Shown here: positions 23,117-31,957 of the stretch, one piece after another
How the letters are laid out: each line of letters starts with the position of its first letter
Position numbering within the stretch: the stretch's first letter is position 1
NCBI GenBank assembly: GCA_030041045.1
Contig: JASHOQ010000120.1
Location: 1 to 48,704, forward strand
DNA: 48,704 nucleotides
DNA from: Acidobacteriaceae bacterium
GTDB taxonomy: Bacteria > Acidobacteriota > Terriglobia > Terriglobales > Acidobacteriaceae
Direction of reading: 5' to 3'
Position numbers and translations under genes: made by a program
The notes under the pieces: generated by a model
The model's input: only the letters and a program-made list of their open reading frames with translations
What the model was told of the DNA's origin: nothing
The model's database searches: none

Positions 23117-24520
23117 TCACTTGGTGTGTAACTCATTGAGCCAGTTCTGCATAAGTCCGAGCGCGTGGAGCAGATCGAGGCGTGCTTTGGCCAGGTCAAT
23201 TGAGGCATCAAGTGAGTCGATATACTTCTGCCGCTCGTCAATGCGGGCGTTCTGCTCGGCTGCGGGGGTGGTCTGTGACGGTGCGTTCGGCGCGCCGGCG
23301 GCGCCGTTGCCGAATTCCATCTGCGCCAGCACGCTCTTCAACTGCTCCGCCGCGAGCTGCGATTTGAGATTGGCCACCTCAGCCTGCGCGTCGAGCTCCC
23401 GCAGGGTTGCGTTAAGCTCCGCAACCTGAATATCGTTCTGCCTGCGCGCCTGCTCGGCCTCAGCGCGGGCGCGGACAGCTTCCGCGGCCGACTCGCGCGC
23501 CTTGGCGCGGACTTCCGCGTCGAAGAGCGGCAGGTTGATGTTGAATCCGGAGCTGAAGTTATCCGCCGGAAGCGGGTGTTCAAAGTTGAGGTAATACTGA
23601 ACGTTGTTCAGCAGCGTGGTGTTGCGATTATAGAGAGCGCCAAAGGCAATCTGCGGAAACCAGACTCGCTCCTGGTCGCCTTTGGCCACACGCTGCTTTG
23701 CCTCGGCCTCGGTCTCGGCTGAGTCCAGCGCCAGCGTGGAGTGCTGCGGCGTGTCCCCGGTCACGGCGGGAATCTCGGGAATGCTTGCGTGATCGGTGGT
23801 GATGGAGTTGAGAGGCAAGGCGGTGAGCGTGGCCAGTTGCTGGGAAAGCGTGGCGGCGCGGGTTTCGAGATGCAGACGGCTCAGCTTAAGCTGCGCTGCC
23901 GTCAATTGTGCCTGAAGAAGCTGCGTGAGCGGATCGACGCCCGCCTCCGTGCGCTGCTGTTCGATCTCGACCAGTTTGGCGCCGTAATCCTCCTGCTGCC
24001 TGCTCGCGGCCAACTCCTCGTTCACCGTGTCGAGCTCTATATATGTCTCAGAGGCGTCGAGGGCGACCTGGTCGCGCGCCTGGGCCTGATTGAGCATGGC
24101 GGCCTTAACGCCGAGTCGCGCGGCCTGCACGTAGCGCAGTTGCGGCACGCTGATGACCATCGATTGCACGGTTGCGTCCCAGAGGCTGGGCAGGTTGCCG
24201 GTATAGCCGACCTCAGGAAATGCGGGAAGGCCGGAGCCGAAAGAGATGGATGGAATGAAGGCGTCGTGGCTTTCGGCCAGTTGGGCCCGGGCTTTGGCCA
24301 CATCGGCATCGGCGAGCTTCACGGAGGAGCTGTTTTGCTGGGCGAGTTCGACGACCGTGGTGAGCGAGACCTGCGCGCGCGCAAAGGCGGGCGCGAGCAG
24401 CGCGGCAAGAATCGGCGCCAACACGCGCGCAAGCCTGCGCGCGGCTGGGGCAGCGCAGTTCGAGTGCGGCCAGCGGCGCTGCGAATTGTTCGGCCAAAGC
24501 TTCGGCATCGATGGCTTCAT
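23117..24520 (-). CDS. TolC-family outer membrane channel protein
   Basis: The product (467 aa) has a long N-terminal signal region (LARVLAPILAALLAPAFARA, cleavage near residue 49) and two TolC-type repeats rich in long helices (ELAQQNSSSVKLADADVAKA; AEAVRARAEAEQARRQNDIQ). The family forms trimeric channels across the outer membrane and periplasm for efflux. A Pro/Thr-rich insert (GAPNAPSQTTPAAEQ) lies near the C-terminus. It is the third gene of an adaptor-TPR-channel set, nine bases after the TPR gene; no pump is adjacent. Confidence 0.88.
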   Translation of the reverse strand: MKPSMPKLWPNNSQRRWPHSNCAAPAARRLARVLAPILAALLAPAFARAQVSLTTVVELAQQNSSSVKLADADVAKARAQLAESHDAFIPSISFGSGLPAFPEVGYTGNLPSLWDATVQSMVISVPQLRYVQAARLGVKAAMLNQAQARDQVALDASETYIELDTVNEELAASRQQEDYGAKLVEIEQQRTEAGVDPLTQLLQAQLTAAQLKLSRLHLETRAATLSQQLATLTALPLNSITTDHASIPEIPAVTGDTPQHSTLALDSAETEAEAKQRVAKGDQERVWFPQIAFGALYNRNTTLLNNVQYYLNFEHPLPADNFSSGFNINLPLFDAEVRAKARESAAEAVRARAEAEQARRQNDIQVAELNATLRELDAQAEVANLKSQLAAEQLKSVLAQMEFGNGAAGAPNAPSQTTPAAEQNARIDERQKYIDSLDASIDLAKARLDLLHALGLMQNWLNELHTK

Positions 24521-24529
24521 CTGGATCTG

Positions 24530-25528
24530 TCAGTGTTCCTGCGGGGGCCTGTACTCGCGCGCCATGGCATAGGCCGCCGCCTGCTCGCGGCGCGCTCCGG
24601 CGCCGTCGCCCAATTGCTCGAGCAGGCGCGCCAGCCGCCAGTGGGCGACAAATGCGGGCGCCTCGTCGGTCTTCGAATCGCCGGCCAGATAATCCTCAAG
24701 CATTCTGGCTGCCAGCTGCGGGTCTCGCTTGGACTTGATCAGCACGCCGGCGCCATCGTAAAGGGCAATGGCGGCGGAGGGGTCGCGATTGGCAGCGGCG
24801 ACGCAGCTGTGAATGGCCGACTCCATCTGCGGCCAGTCCTGCCGGTGGTAATAAAACGAGGCCAGGACGGTCCACTCCAGAGCGGGATGGGCGCTGTCGG
24901 CCACGGCCTGCTTGAACTCGCGCTCGGCGCCGTCGAAGTCCTTGCGCTGCTCGGCGATTTCGCCCCGCAATTGATGTCCCCGCGCGAGGTCGACTTTGTC
25001 CAGCTGATCGGCCACGCCTTCGGCCTTGTCGAGTCCGCCTCCCATCAGCGCGGGAGCGTCCTTGTAAAACGAGCCCAGATCGCTGAGCGCGGCGGAATTG
25101 CGCGGATCGAGCCGCACCGCAGCCTCAAACTCGGCGCGCACGCGCTTGCCCAGTGAAAACGCGCTGAAGAACGAAGTCCGGTCAGCCCACTCCCCCAGCG
25201 TGCGGCCCAGCCAGAGGTGATAATTGGAGTTTTCCTGGTCCAGATTCACCGCCTCCTGGCACTCGCCTGCCGCGGCATTCCACTGTTGCAGCGTAAAGCG
25301 CACCCGGCACTCGAGGTTCTGCGCTTCGGGGTTGTTCGCGCCCGCCTGGGGAAGCGTATTCACCAGGGCCAGCGCCTTGTCGGCTTCGCCCTCCTGCAGC
25401 GCGGCATTGATTTGCGCCAGCGTGACTTTCTGCGCGAGGCCGGTGAACGCGCAGGCCGCGGCGGCGCCCGCAAGCAGGGCCGCTGCGAACACGGCCTTGA
25501 GACGCAAGCTGGCCAGCGGGACCCGCAT
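24530..25528 (-). CDS. Secreted TPR-repeat protein
   Basis: The 332-aa product has an Ala-rich signal peptide (LKAVFAAALLAGAAAACAFT) and several tetratricopeptide-like repeats, for example INAALQEGEADKALALVNTL, EFEAAVRLDPRNSAALSDLG and LASFYYHRQDWPQMESAIHS. The repeats form a helical scaffold for protein contacts in the periplasm. Its start overlaps the adaptor stop (TGATG) and the channel gene follows, so it probably acts with the efflux parts. Specific function is unknown. Confidence 0.85.
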   Translation of the reverse strand: MRVPLASLRLKAVFAAALLAGAAAACAFTGLAQKVTLAQINAALQEGEADKALALVNTLPQAGANNPEAQNLECRVRFTLQQWNAAAGECQEAVNLDQENSNYHLWLGRTLGEWADRTSFFSAFSLGKRVRAEFEAAVRLDPRNSAALSDLGSFYKDAPALMGGGLDKAEGVADQLDKVDLARGHQLRGEIAEQRKDFDGAEREFKQAVADSAHPALEWTVLASFYYHRQDWPQMESAIHSCVAAANRDPSAAIALYDGAGVLIKSKRDPQLAARMLEDYLAGDSKTDEAPAFVAHWRLARLLEQLGDGAGARREQAAAYAMAREYRPPQEH

Positions 25529-26766
25529 CAGCGTTCAACCTTGATGGGAAGGTCTTCCTGCAAAGGCTGCCCGCTGATGGAGCCGGTGGCCACCACGTCG
25601 CCCTCCTTCAAACCGGAGAGAATCGCCTGGTGCGTAAGGTTGTACGTGCCCGTGGTCACCGGCGTGCGCACCAGTTCATCGCCCTCGACTTGATAGACGA
25701 AGGTCTTGCCGTTCTCCACGTGGATGGCCTCGCGCGGCACGCTCAAGGCATCGGGCTGGCTCGAAGTGGTTACGGTGACGGTCACGTTGGTGTCGGGAAG
25801 CAGGCCGGTGTCAGGACCGTCGATGTGCACCAGCACTTCGCCCACTGTACGGGTGGAATACGTCACCACGGTGACCGGCAGCCGCTCAATGTGACCATGC
25901 CATTCCTCGGCAGGCTTTGCGTCCCACTTGATTGAGATCGGCTGGGCGAGGGCGAGCCGGCCGAGGTCGGGCTCATCAAAATAGGCGCGCACGCGCTCGC
26001 GATGCAGGTCGGCCATCTGCAGCAGCAGCTTGCCGGCTTCGGCATATTCGGTGGGCGCGGCGTCCATGTCGTAGACTGTTCCCGGCGCCGGGGCGCGGAT
26101 GGTGGTCTGCGCCTCCACCTGGCGCGCGTCAGCCAGATTGGCCTGTGCCTCAGAAAGCGCGGCCTGCGCGCGGGCAATCTCATCCTGCGAAAAACGGTGG
26201 TGGAGGCTTTCCTGCGAAGCCTTGAGGCTGGCATTGGCGGCATCGAGCTGCTGGCGGGCCGCGGCCACTTCGCTCGAAGAAGCCGCGCCCGAAGCCACCA
26301 GCTTGTTGAGGGCATCGAGATTGGCCTGAGCCTGGTCGCGGGTGAGTTTCTCCTGCGCGATCTCGGCCTCCGTGGCCTGGCGCTCCTGCTGCGTGCCGCT
26401 TTGCTCGGCAGCGTCGAGTGCGGCCTGCGCCGCCTTGACGCCGCTCTCTGCCGTGGCCACCTGCGCCCGCGCAGCCACGTCGTCAAGCACGATCATGACC
26501 TTGCCTGCCGGGACCTTGTCGCCGGTTTGCACGTAGACCGCCTTCACCGTGGTTGCAAGCGGGGAATAGAACTGGTAATTCACTTCCGGCTCGACTTTTC
26601 CGTTGGTGCTCACGGTGCTCAGCAGCACCTCCCTCTGGGCCTCGGCCACACGCACCGTCAGCCGCTCGCGCAAGAGAGAGCGCGCGATGAAGAACACTGC
26701 AATCGTGACGACTGCCGCACCCATCCAGAGCCAACGTCTGCCCGATTGCCTTTGCTGTTCCGCCAT
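25528..26766 (-). CDS. HlyD/MacA-type periplasmic adaptor protein
   Basis: The product (412 aa) has one N-terminal membrane helix (LWMGAAVVTIAVFFIARSLL), a barrel-sandwich hybrid (VKAVYVQTGDKVPAGKVMIV), a long coiled-coil hairpin rich in Ala and Gln (residues about 110-220), and a closing beta-barrel domain (YQVEGDELVRTPVTTGTYNL). It would link an inner-membrane transporter to the TolC-type channel encoded two genes on. ATG 26766 (MAEQQRQ) was chosen; a TTG four codons upstream is possible. No ABC or RND permease lies nearby, so the partner must be elsewhere. Confidence 0.9.
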   Translation of the reverse strand: MAEQQRQSGRRWLWMGAAVVTIAVFFIARSLLRERLTVRVAEAQREVLLSTVSTNGKVEPEVNYQFYSPLATTVKAVYVQTGDKVPAGKVMIVLDDVAARAQVATAESGVKAAQAALDAAEQSGTQQERQATEAEIAQEKLTRDQAQANLDALNKLVASGAASSSEVAAARQQLDAANASLKASQESLHHRFSQDEIARAQAALSEAQANLADARQVEAQTTIRAPAPGTVYDMDAAPTEYAEAGKLLLQMADLHRERVRAYFDEPDLGRLALAQPISIKWDAKPAEEWHGHIERLPVTVVTYSTRTVGEVLVHIDGPDTGLLPDTNVTVTVTTSSQPDALSVPREAIHVENGKTFVYQVEGDELVRTPVTTGTYNLTHQAILSGLKEGDVVATGSISGQPLQEDLPIKVER

Positions 26767-26868
26767 TCGTCTAACCAAAGTCAGTATATAAGACTCAAAA
26801 CCATGGGTTTAAGGAGCGGGAAAATCGGCGCGCGGCGAGGCGCGGAGCGAATGAAATGTGACCTCCCG

Positions 26869-26874
26869 TAAAAT
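26869..26874 (+). promoter_or_regulatory. Putative -10 box of queF, leaderless arrangement
   Basis: TAAAAT ends six bases before the queF ATG. The gap GGAAGC has GGA next to the start, too close for a normal ribosome site. No preQ1 riboswitch fold was recognised upstream. Confidence 0.4.
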
Positions 26875-26880
26875 GGAAGC

Positions 26881-27282
26881 ATGAAGCTGGAAACGCCCCG
26901 CTACACCGACGAGCATGCCAAAGCTGGACTTGATTTCGATTTCCCCGCCATCGAGACCTGGCAGAACCAGTTTCCCGGCTACGAGATCGCCATCGACGAT
27001 CCCGAGCTGACCTCGGTATGCCCCAAGACCGGCCTGCCCGACTTCGGCACGCTGACCATCCGCTACATGCCGCGGGAGCGGTGCCTCGAACTGAAATCGC
27101 TCAAGGAGTACCTGTTCAGCTACCGCAACCTGGGCATATTTCAGGAGAATCTCGTCAACCAGGTGCTTGAGGACGTGGTGAAAGCCTGCAACCCGGTGTG
27201 GGCGGTGGTGAAGGGCGAGTTCCGGCCGCGCGGCGGGATCGGCACCACCGTTGAAGCGCGCTGGCCGCGGCCGGCGGCGTAA
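26881..27282 (+). CDS. queF: NADPH-dependent 7-cyano-7-deazaguanine reductase QueF (short type)
   Basis: QueF reduces preQ0 to preQ1 in queuosine synthesis. The 133-aa length matches the short unimodular type. The nucleophilic Cys47 is in LTSVCPKTGLPDFGTLTIRY. The QueF motif for NADPH is ELKSLKEYLFSYRN. GIFQENLVNQ follows, with the substrate-contact Glu. The final RPRGGIGTTVEARW is also conserved. No other queuosine genes are in the window; the gene seems a single unit. Confidence 0.95.
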   Translation: MKLETPRYTDEHAKAGLDFDFPAIETWQNQFPGYEIAIDDPELTSVCPKTGLPDFGTLTIRYMPRERCLELKSLKEYLFSYRNLGIFQENLVNQVLEDVVKACNPVWAVVKGEFRPRGGIGTTVEARWPRPAA

Positions 27283-27285
27283 AGC

Positions 27286-27312
27286 AGCAAGTCAGCGAGT
27301 CGGCGAGTCAGC
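27286..27312 (+). repeat. Short tandem array of AGTCRGCR (8-mer)
   Basis: Three consecutive 8-base units AGTCAGCG, AGTCGGCG and AGTCAGCA start at 27290, just after the queF stop. The same word is repeated at 30193-30226 and 36953-36989. Confidence 0.8.
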
Positions 27313-27409
27313 ATGGCAGCTGGGCCGGAGCGGCAAATCCTGAATGGGCTTGACCCGAAGAAAGCTCGCTTCCATCCTTCGGTGGAGGAATGAGCGGGCC
27401 TGAGCGGCG

Positions 27410-27415
27410 TAAACT
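27410..27415 (+). promoter_or_regulatory. Putative -10 box of the MetE-like gene, leaderless arrangement
   Basis: TAAACT ends six bases before the ATG at 27422. The gap GCCCCA has no ribosome site character. The same hexamer and gap are used by ispG. Confidence 0.45.
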
Positions 27416-27421
27416 GCCCCA

Positions 27422-28483
27422 ATGCAAACCGAACCCATTGGCAGCATTCCCCGGCCGCCGGCTTTGCTCAAAGCCATGCAGGCCTTCCAGGCGGGAGCCA
27501 TCCCGCGCCAGGAGCTGGACGCTTCGTTTGCTTCTGCGCTCCGCGACACGATTGAGCAGCTGGAGCAGACCGGTTCGCCGGTCATCAGCGACGGCGAGCA
27601 GACCAAGCCGAGCTTCGCCACGTACCCGCTTTCGGGGATCGAAGGCCAATTGGCTCCCGATGGCGTGGTGATACCCTTCGCCGACGGGCACACGCGCCAG
27701 TTGCCGCGGCTGACGAGCGGACCGTTCCGCTACGGCGTGCACGCCGCGAGTTTCACCTCGGCGGCAAAACGGTACGCGAAGGCGCCTTTGAAGCAGGCGG
27801 TGATCTCGGCTTCTGCGTTGAGCCTGCTGTATCCGGCCGATGGCATTCCCGGCTACGCGCGCGAGGGGTTCTTGGCCGACCTCATCAACGAGGCGGAAAG
27901 CGACATCCGCGGCGCGCTCAGGGCCGGCGCGGATTCCGTACAGATCGACTTCACCGAGGGCAGGCTGTCGCTCAAGCTCGATCCCTCGGGCGGGCTGCTG
28001 CGCAACTTTATTGCGCTCAATAACCAGGTGCTCGACCGGTTTTCGGCAGAGGAGCGGCAGCGCCTTGGCGTGCATGTGTGCCCGGGCGGCGATCACGATT
28101 CCACGCACAGCGCCGACGTGGACTATGCGGGCTTTTTGCCGGACCTGTTTCAGATGAACGTGGGCCGGTTCTATCTGCAGATGGCCAGCGAGCGCGACCG
28201 GAAGCGGGTGCTCGCGCTGGTCAGCGGGCTTTTGCGCCCCCATCACACGGTCTTCATCGGCGTGATCGACGTCATCAATCCGCAGGTGGAAACTGCTGCC
28301 GAGGTGCGCGATCGCGTGCTGGAAGCGGCGCGGATATTGCCCGTCGCGCAGATGGGCACGTGCGACGATTGCGGGTTCTCTCCGTTCGCCGACGATACTT
28401 CCACAGCGCGCGATGTGGCCTTCAGCAAGATTCGCGCGCGGGTGGAAGGAACGGCGATGGCCGCCCGCGACCTGGGGCTTTAG
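27422..28483 (+). CDS. MetE C-terminal-type (cobalamin-independent) methyltransferase-like protein
   Basis: The 353-aa product matches the catalytic C-terminal barrel of cobalamin-independent methionine synthase, without the N-terminal half of full MetE. It begins with TEPIGSIPRPPALLKAMQAF. Zinc ligands are probably in HVCPGGDHDSTH and in MGTCDDCGFSPFADD; VIDVINPQVETAAEVRDRV is a conserved barrel segment. It could make methionine from a simple methyl donor or act on another thiol; substrate cannot be assigned. A leaderless-type promoter precedes it. Confidence 0.85.
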   Translation: MQTEPIGSIPRPPALLKAMQAFQAGAIPRQELDASFASALRDTIEQLEQTGSPVISDGEQTKPSFATYPLSGIEGQLAPDGVVIPFADGHTRQLPRLTSGPFRYGVHAASFTSAAKRYAKAPLKQAVISASALSLLYPADGIPGYAREGFLADLINEAESDIRGALRAGADSVQIDFTEGRLSLKLDPSGGLLRNFIALNNQVLDRFSAEERQRLGVHVCPGGDHDSTHSADVDYAGFLPDLFQMNVGRFYLQMASERDRKRVLALVSGLLRPHHTVFIGVIDVINPQVETAAEVRDRVLEAARILPVAQMGTCDDCGFSPFADDTSTARDVAFSKIRARVEGTAMAARDLGL

Positions 28484-28730
28484 AAATACGCCGGCTTCCG
28501 CCCGGAGGCAACGGCAAATATGGAGCGGCCTTGCCCGAACTCCAGTTTTGGCAGAAACAGCCGCAGTTGATGCGTTGGATCAATCGATCGCTGCGCGAGA
28601 TCAATTGGCGGCTTTCCCGCAGGGCGTCGTTTGTGTCAAGAAGCGATTCGTTCAGATCGTGAATCGCGAGGTCGCTGATATCCATGCGCCTGCGCGAAGA
28701 GGACAGGACGATTTCCACTTGCCCGTACAT
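28422..28730 (-). CDS. Possible small protein, unknown (102 aa)
   Basis: The ATG at 28730 has a perfect AAGGAG site five bases upstream on this strand. The first 52 residues look protein-like: MYGQVEIVLSSSRRRMDISD, then a helical HDLNESLLDTNDALRESRQL. The C-terminal half is Pro/Arg-rich (GRGRPSPFLPPARESC) and overlaps the 3' end of the MetE-like gene by 62 bases on the other strand. It may be a real short protein with a poorly defined end. No family recognised. Confidence 0.4.
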   Translation of the reverse strand: MYGQVEIVLSSSRRRMDISDLAIHDLNESLLDTNDALRESRQLISRSDRLIQRINCGCFCQNWSSGKAAPYLPLPPGGSRRISKAPGRGRPSPFLPPARESC

Positions 28731-28950
28731 GCCGGCTCCTTCAAGATTCGTGCAGAAGATGCCGATTCTTAGCATCACGTTACCATGGTTCGGGTGATCC
28801 TGCTGTGCGTTCGATCACGCGATGTACGCGACCCTGGGGTCCGCAAGAGAGCCGCGAGTGTCGAAGGAGAGCGACTGCGGATCGGGGGAAATTTTTCCGG
28901 GATTGTGATATTTGTGGGTTTCCGGCGGTTTCCCGGAAGACGGGTGTACC

Positions 28951-30216
28951 GTGTCGACGTTGACAGAGACTCAGCCAATGCGCTTTCGCACCGGTCCGGC
29001 ATTGGGCACGGTCGGGCTGCTGCTCGCGCTCAACCTGCTCAATTACATTGACCGCTATATTCTTTCCGGCGAAGTGTCGCCCATCCAGCACGAGTTCCAT
29101 GCCACCGACCAGCAGATGGGCGCGCTGGGCACAGCGTTTTTCTTTGTCTACATGTTTGCCGCGCCGGCCACGGGCTGGCTCGGCGACCGCTTCCGGCGCA
29201 AGCCGATGATTATTGCCGGGGCCACGCTCTGGAGCCTGGCCACGCTGGCCGCGCTCTGGGTGCACAGCTACACCACGCTCTATCTGCGGCAGGCGCTGGT
29301 GGGCATCGGCGAGGCCACCTTCGGCATCTTTGCGCCCGCGGTGCTGGCGGATTTTTATCCCGAGCGCGAGCGCAACCGCATTCTCTCCGTGTTCTACATC
29401 GCCATTCCCGTGGGCGCGGCGCTGGGTTATCTCGCCGGCGGCGAGATGGGCTCGCTGTGGGGCTGGCGCGCGCCCTTCTTTGTGTGTGCGCTGCCTGGCT
29501 TTCTGGCTGCGGCGCTCTATGGCTGGATGGGGCGCGAGCCGGAGCGGGGTTCGACGGACCACATCCGGCCATCGCTCAATCGAAATACGGTCGCGGGCCT
29601 CTTCCGCAACCCGGCGTTTTTGACGGCGACCTTCGGGCTGGCGATGCTGACTTTCGCCATGGGCGGCATCTCCTGGTGGGTGCCGGAATTTCTGCGGCGC
29701 TTCGCGGGCTTGTCCATGGGCAGGGCGAGCCTGACAGTGGGCGCAACCACGGTGATTGACGGCATTGTGGGAACGCTCGTCGGCGGCTGGATTGCGCAGC
29801 GCTGGCTGCGCACCAATCACCGCGCACTCTACCTCGTTTCCGCTTGGAGCGTGGCGCTTACGCTGCCCTGCGGCGTGCTGCTGTTCTTCGGGCCGCATGC
29901 GTGGGCCGTGCCCGCGCTCTTTGCCGCGGAGTTCTTCCTCTTTCTCAACACCGGTCCGCTGAACACGGCCATTGTGAACTCAGTGAATGCGCCGGTGCGC
30001 GCGACCGCCATCAGCGTGAACCTCTTCTGCATTCACGCCTTTGGCGACACGTTTTCCCCGCAGATCATCGGCGCCATCAGCGACCGCACCCACAACCTGA
30101 GCCTGGGCCTGGGCGCGACGCTCATCTTTCTCCTCATCTCCTGCGCAATTCTGTTCTTCGGTGCGCGGTTTGCGCCGCTGCTCGAGGAGCAGCAAGTCAG
30201 CAAGCCAGCGAGTTAG
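28951..30216 (+). CDS. MFS transporter, spinster-like
   Basis: The product (about 421 aa) has 12 predicted membrane helices. The first helix is TVGLLLALNLLNYIDRYILS; the MFS loop 2-3 motif is GWLGDRFRRKPMII, and RQALVGIGEATFGIFAPAVL is typical of spinster-like carriers, which move lipids or organic anions. A second motif near the middle is GWIAQRWLR. GTG 28951 or ATG 28978 could be the start. The last codons (QQVSKPAS) are made from the AGTCAGC-type 8-mer array, so the C-terminus has been extended or overwritten by the repeat. Substrate unknown. Confidence 0.9.
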   Translation: MSTLTETQPMRFRTGPALGTVGLLLALNLLNYIDRYILSGEVSPIQHEFHATDQQMGALGTAFFFVYMFAAPATGWLGDRFRRKPMIIAGATLWSLATLAALWVHSYTTLYLRQALVGIGEATFGIFAPAVLADFYPERERNRILSVFYIAIPVGAALGYLAGGEMGSLWGWRAPFFVCALPGFLAAALYGWMGREPERGSTDHIRPSLNRNTVAGLFRNPAFLTATFGLAMLTFAMGGISWWVPEFLRRFAGLSMGRASLTVGATTVIDGIVGTLVGGWIAQRWLRTNHRALYLVSAWSVALTLPCGVLLFFGPHAWAVPALFAAEFFLFLNTGPLNTAIVNSVNAPVRATAISVNLFCIHAFGDTFSPQIIGAISDRTHNLSLGLGATLIFLLISCAILFFGARFAPLLEEQQVSKPAS

Positions 30217-30226
30217 CGAGTCAGCG
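30193..30226 (+). repeat. AGTCAGCR 8-mer array entering the end of the MFS gene
   Basis: About four degenerate 8-base units (AGTCAGCA, AGCCAGCG, AGTTAGCG, AGTCAGCG) cover the last codons and stop of the MFS gene. Confidence 0.75.
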
Positions 30227-30251
30227 CCCGGGCATGATTGAGATTCGCGCT

Positions 30252-30300
30252 TTCCCACCCTTGGCGCAAAAACAAATGCGCGCCAAGGATGGGGCACCCA
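30252..30300 (+). repeat. Palindromic element copy 3
   Basis: CCCACCCTTGGCGC pairs with GCGCCAAGGATGGG (one mismatch) around an A-rich loop, followed by GGGGCACCCA. It lies between two convergent genes and could reduce read-through, but no T run follows. Confidence 0.85.
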
Positions 30301-30311
30301 GGATCGCGGTC

Positions 30312-30842
30312 CTACTTACCCGGCGCCGGTTCCTGATCGCGCGAGTTCATGAACGCGCGGCCGCCGCCCTGCGCGTGCAGGTTGGGATCGTTCAGCGGCG
30401 GCTTGCTCTGGTCGGCGCTGAATCCGCGCGCGAGCAGCGGATTGGGCCGGAACTTGGGCGGCCCTCCGTTGAACTGGCGCACGTGGCTCAGGACCATACC
30501 GGCGCGGCCGTGCATGGGCTGCACGATGCCGCGAATCTGCACGTCCTGGTTGCGGTACTTCGCGAGCTCGCCCACGTCTTCGTGATCGTCCCACAAGCTG
30601 ACGATGGTGAAGCGGCATTGCTCGTCTGTGGTTTGCGGCGAGCAGACGTCGAGGAAGCGCGTGCCGTCGGGCAGTTCGACCACGTCGTAGATGTGCGCGG
30701 AGACGCAGACATCCTTGTTGAGCAACTTGGCGGCCTGCGCGGCGGGGACGCAGGGCTTGGGCGCAGCGGCAGGCGCATACGCCGCCAGAGACAGACCGCA
30801 GGCTGCGAGCATAGCCAGCCGATTTCGCCGGCAAAGCGCCAT
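30312..30842 (-). CDS. Secreted OB-fold-like protein, unknown function
   Basis: The 176-aa product starts at ATG 30842, with GGAG about ten bases upstream. It has a signal peptide (LAMLAACGLSLAAYAPAAAP) and a beta-rich domain (KDVCVSAHIYDVVELPDGTR, RFTIVSLWDDHEDV, NQDVQIRGIVQPMHGRAGMV) that resembles small OB-fold proteins. Four cysteines suggest two disulfides. The C-terminal 40 residues are Pro/Asn-rich and probably disordered. It is likely periplasmic. It is divergent from the next gene. Function is not assigned. Confidence 0.75.
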   Translation of the reverse strand: MALCRRNRLAMLAACGLSLAAYAPAAAPKPCVPAAQAAKLLNKDVCVSAHIYDVVELPDGTRFLDVCSPQTTDEQCRFTIVSLWDDHEDVGELAKYRNQDVQIRGIVQPMHGRAGMVLSHVRQFNGGPPKFRPNPLLARGFSADQSKPPLNDPNLHAQGGGRAFMNSRDQEPAPGK

Positions 30843-31018
30843 GAGAAGTCTCCAAGATCGATGCAAAGGGGAGTTGCCCATGAGCCTAGCGCGATTCGCG
30901 GGAAAAGGGAAGCCTAGTGTTTTTGCCGCTGCGGGTTCGGGCCGTCCGGGACAAATGGCGCGAGATGCGACCTCGATACGCGGGAAATTCATGCGCGACC
31001 GGAGAGCGAGCAGCTACG

Positions 31019-31831
31019 ATGCACTCGATGGCAATTCGCCGAATCGCGATGCTGATTTTTGCCGTGCCGGGCATGATGACGGCACAGGCAAAACCGCATC
31101 CGTGCGGCGCGGATGCCTCAAGTGCAATCTCGACCGACCGGCCGCAAATCACGGAAGCCAGCACCGTGGTTCCCTGCGGAAGCCTGCAACTCGAGAACGG
31201 CTTTGCCGTGACCGGCGACGCGGGCGAGGGCGGGCTGGACCTGACCGAGACGTGGATGCGCTTCGGGATTCCCGCCAAGGGTGAGGTGCGCGTGGGCGTG
31301 CCGGACTACTATACGAATGACAGCGTGACCTCCGGTTTCTCAAGCGGGTTCGGCGACCTGAGCCTGGGCTTCAAACAGCAGCTCGGACCCGCGCATGGGT
31401 TCGATGTTTCACTGATTCCCTCGCTGAGCTTGCCCACGGGCGCGAACCGCATCTCGAGCCATGGCTACGATCCGTCGCTGCAACTGCCGTGGTCGCGCGG
31501 GCTCTCGAAAAACTGGACGGTTGCAGGCATGTTCGCGGTCTATTGGCCCACGCAGCCGGCTGGGCGCAACACCACCGGCCAGGCGACGCTTTATTTCGAC
31601 CGGCAGATGACCACGACGATCGATGCGTGGGGCGAGTACGCAGGCTCGTTTCCGGAGCGGGGCGGACCGGAACACATTCTCAACTTCGGCGCATGCATGA
31701 AGCCCACGCCGCATCAGCAGATCGATTTTCATGCGAGCTTCGGGCTTTCCGCCGCAGCGCCGGATTATTCCGTGGGGCTTGGCTATTCGGTGCGGTTCCA
31801 GTTGGTGCGCGGCAAGGTGCCGGTTCGTTGA
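31019..31831 (+). CDS. Outer-membrane beta-barrel protein (phenol MetA-pathway transporter-like)
   Basis: The 270-aa product has a signal peptide (MAIRRIAMLIFAVPGMMTAQ) and alternating beta strands throughout, for example CGSLQLENGFAVTGD, ETWMRFGIPAKGEVRVGVPD, GFGDLSLGFKQQLG, FDVSLIPSLSLPTG, ending in YSVGLGYSVRFQLVRG. ISTDRPQITEASTVVP near the start is typical of the MetA-pathway/outer-membrane transporter-like family. The start is ATG 31019 or 31028. Substrate unknown. Confidence 0.8.
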   Translation: MHSMAIRRIAMLIFAVPGMMTAQAKPHPCGADASSAISTDRPQITEASTVVPCGSLQLENGFAVTGDAGEGGLDLTETWMRFGIPAKGEVRVGVPDYYTNDSVTSGFSSGFGDLSLGFKQQLGPAHGFDVSLIPSLSLPTGANRISSHGYDPSLQLPWSRGLSKNWTVAGMFAVYWPTQPAGRNTTGQATLYFDRQMTTTIDAWGEYAGSFPERGGPEHILNFGACMKPTPHQQIDFHASFGLSAAAPDYSVGLGYSVRFQLVRGKVPVR

Positions 31832-31920
31832 ATTCCCGCTGGCGACAAGGCCTGACCGGATATTCCGTTGACCAGTCCTCGATAAGGCAAAATACAAGAA
31901 AGCAAAAGCAGATTCTTCGC

Positions 31921-31957
31921 TCACCACCCCCAAGCTGGAGAGAACACTTGGGGCCCC
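31921..31957 (+). repeat. Palindromic element copy 4
   Basis: CCCCAAGC pairs with ACTTGGGG (one mismatch) around a ten-base loop, followed by CCCC. It is the core of a 67-base block (31908-31974) nearly identical to 12278-12344. Confidence 0.8.

Noticed and set aside
26780..26880. A preQ1 riboswitch before queF
   Set aside because: The promoter-like TAAAAT box is only six bases from the start, leaving no leader for a riboswitch, and no matching fold was seen.
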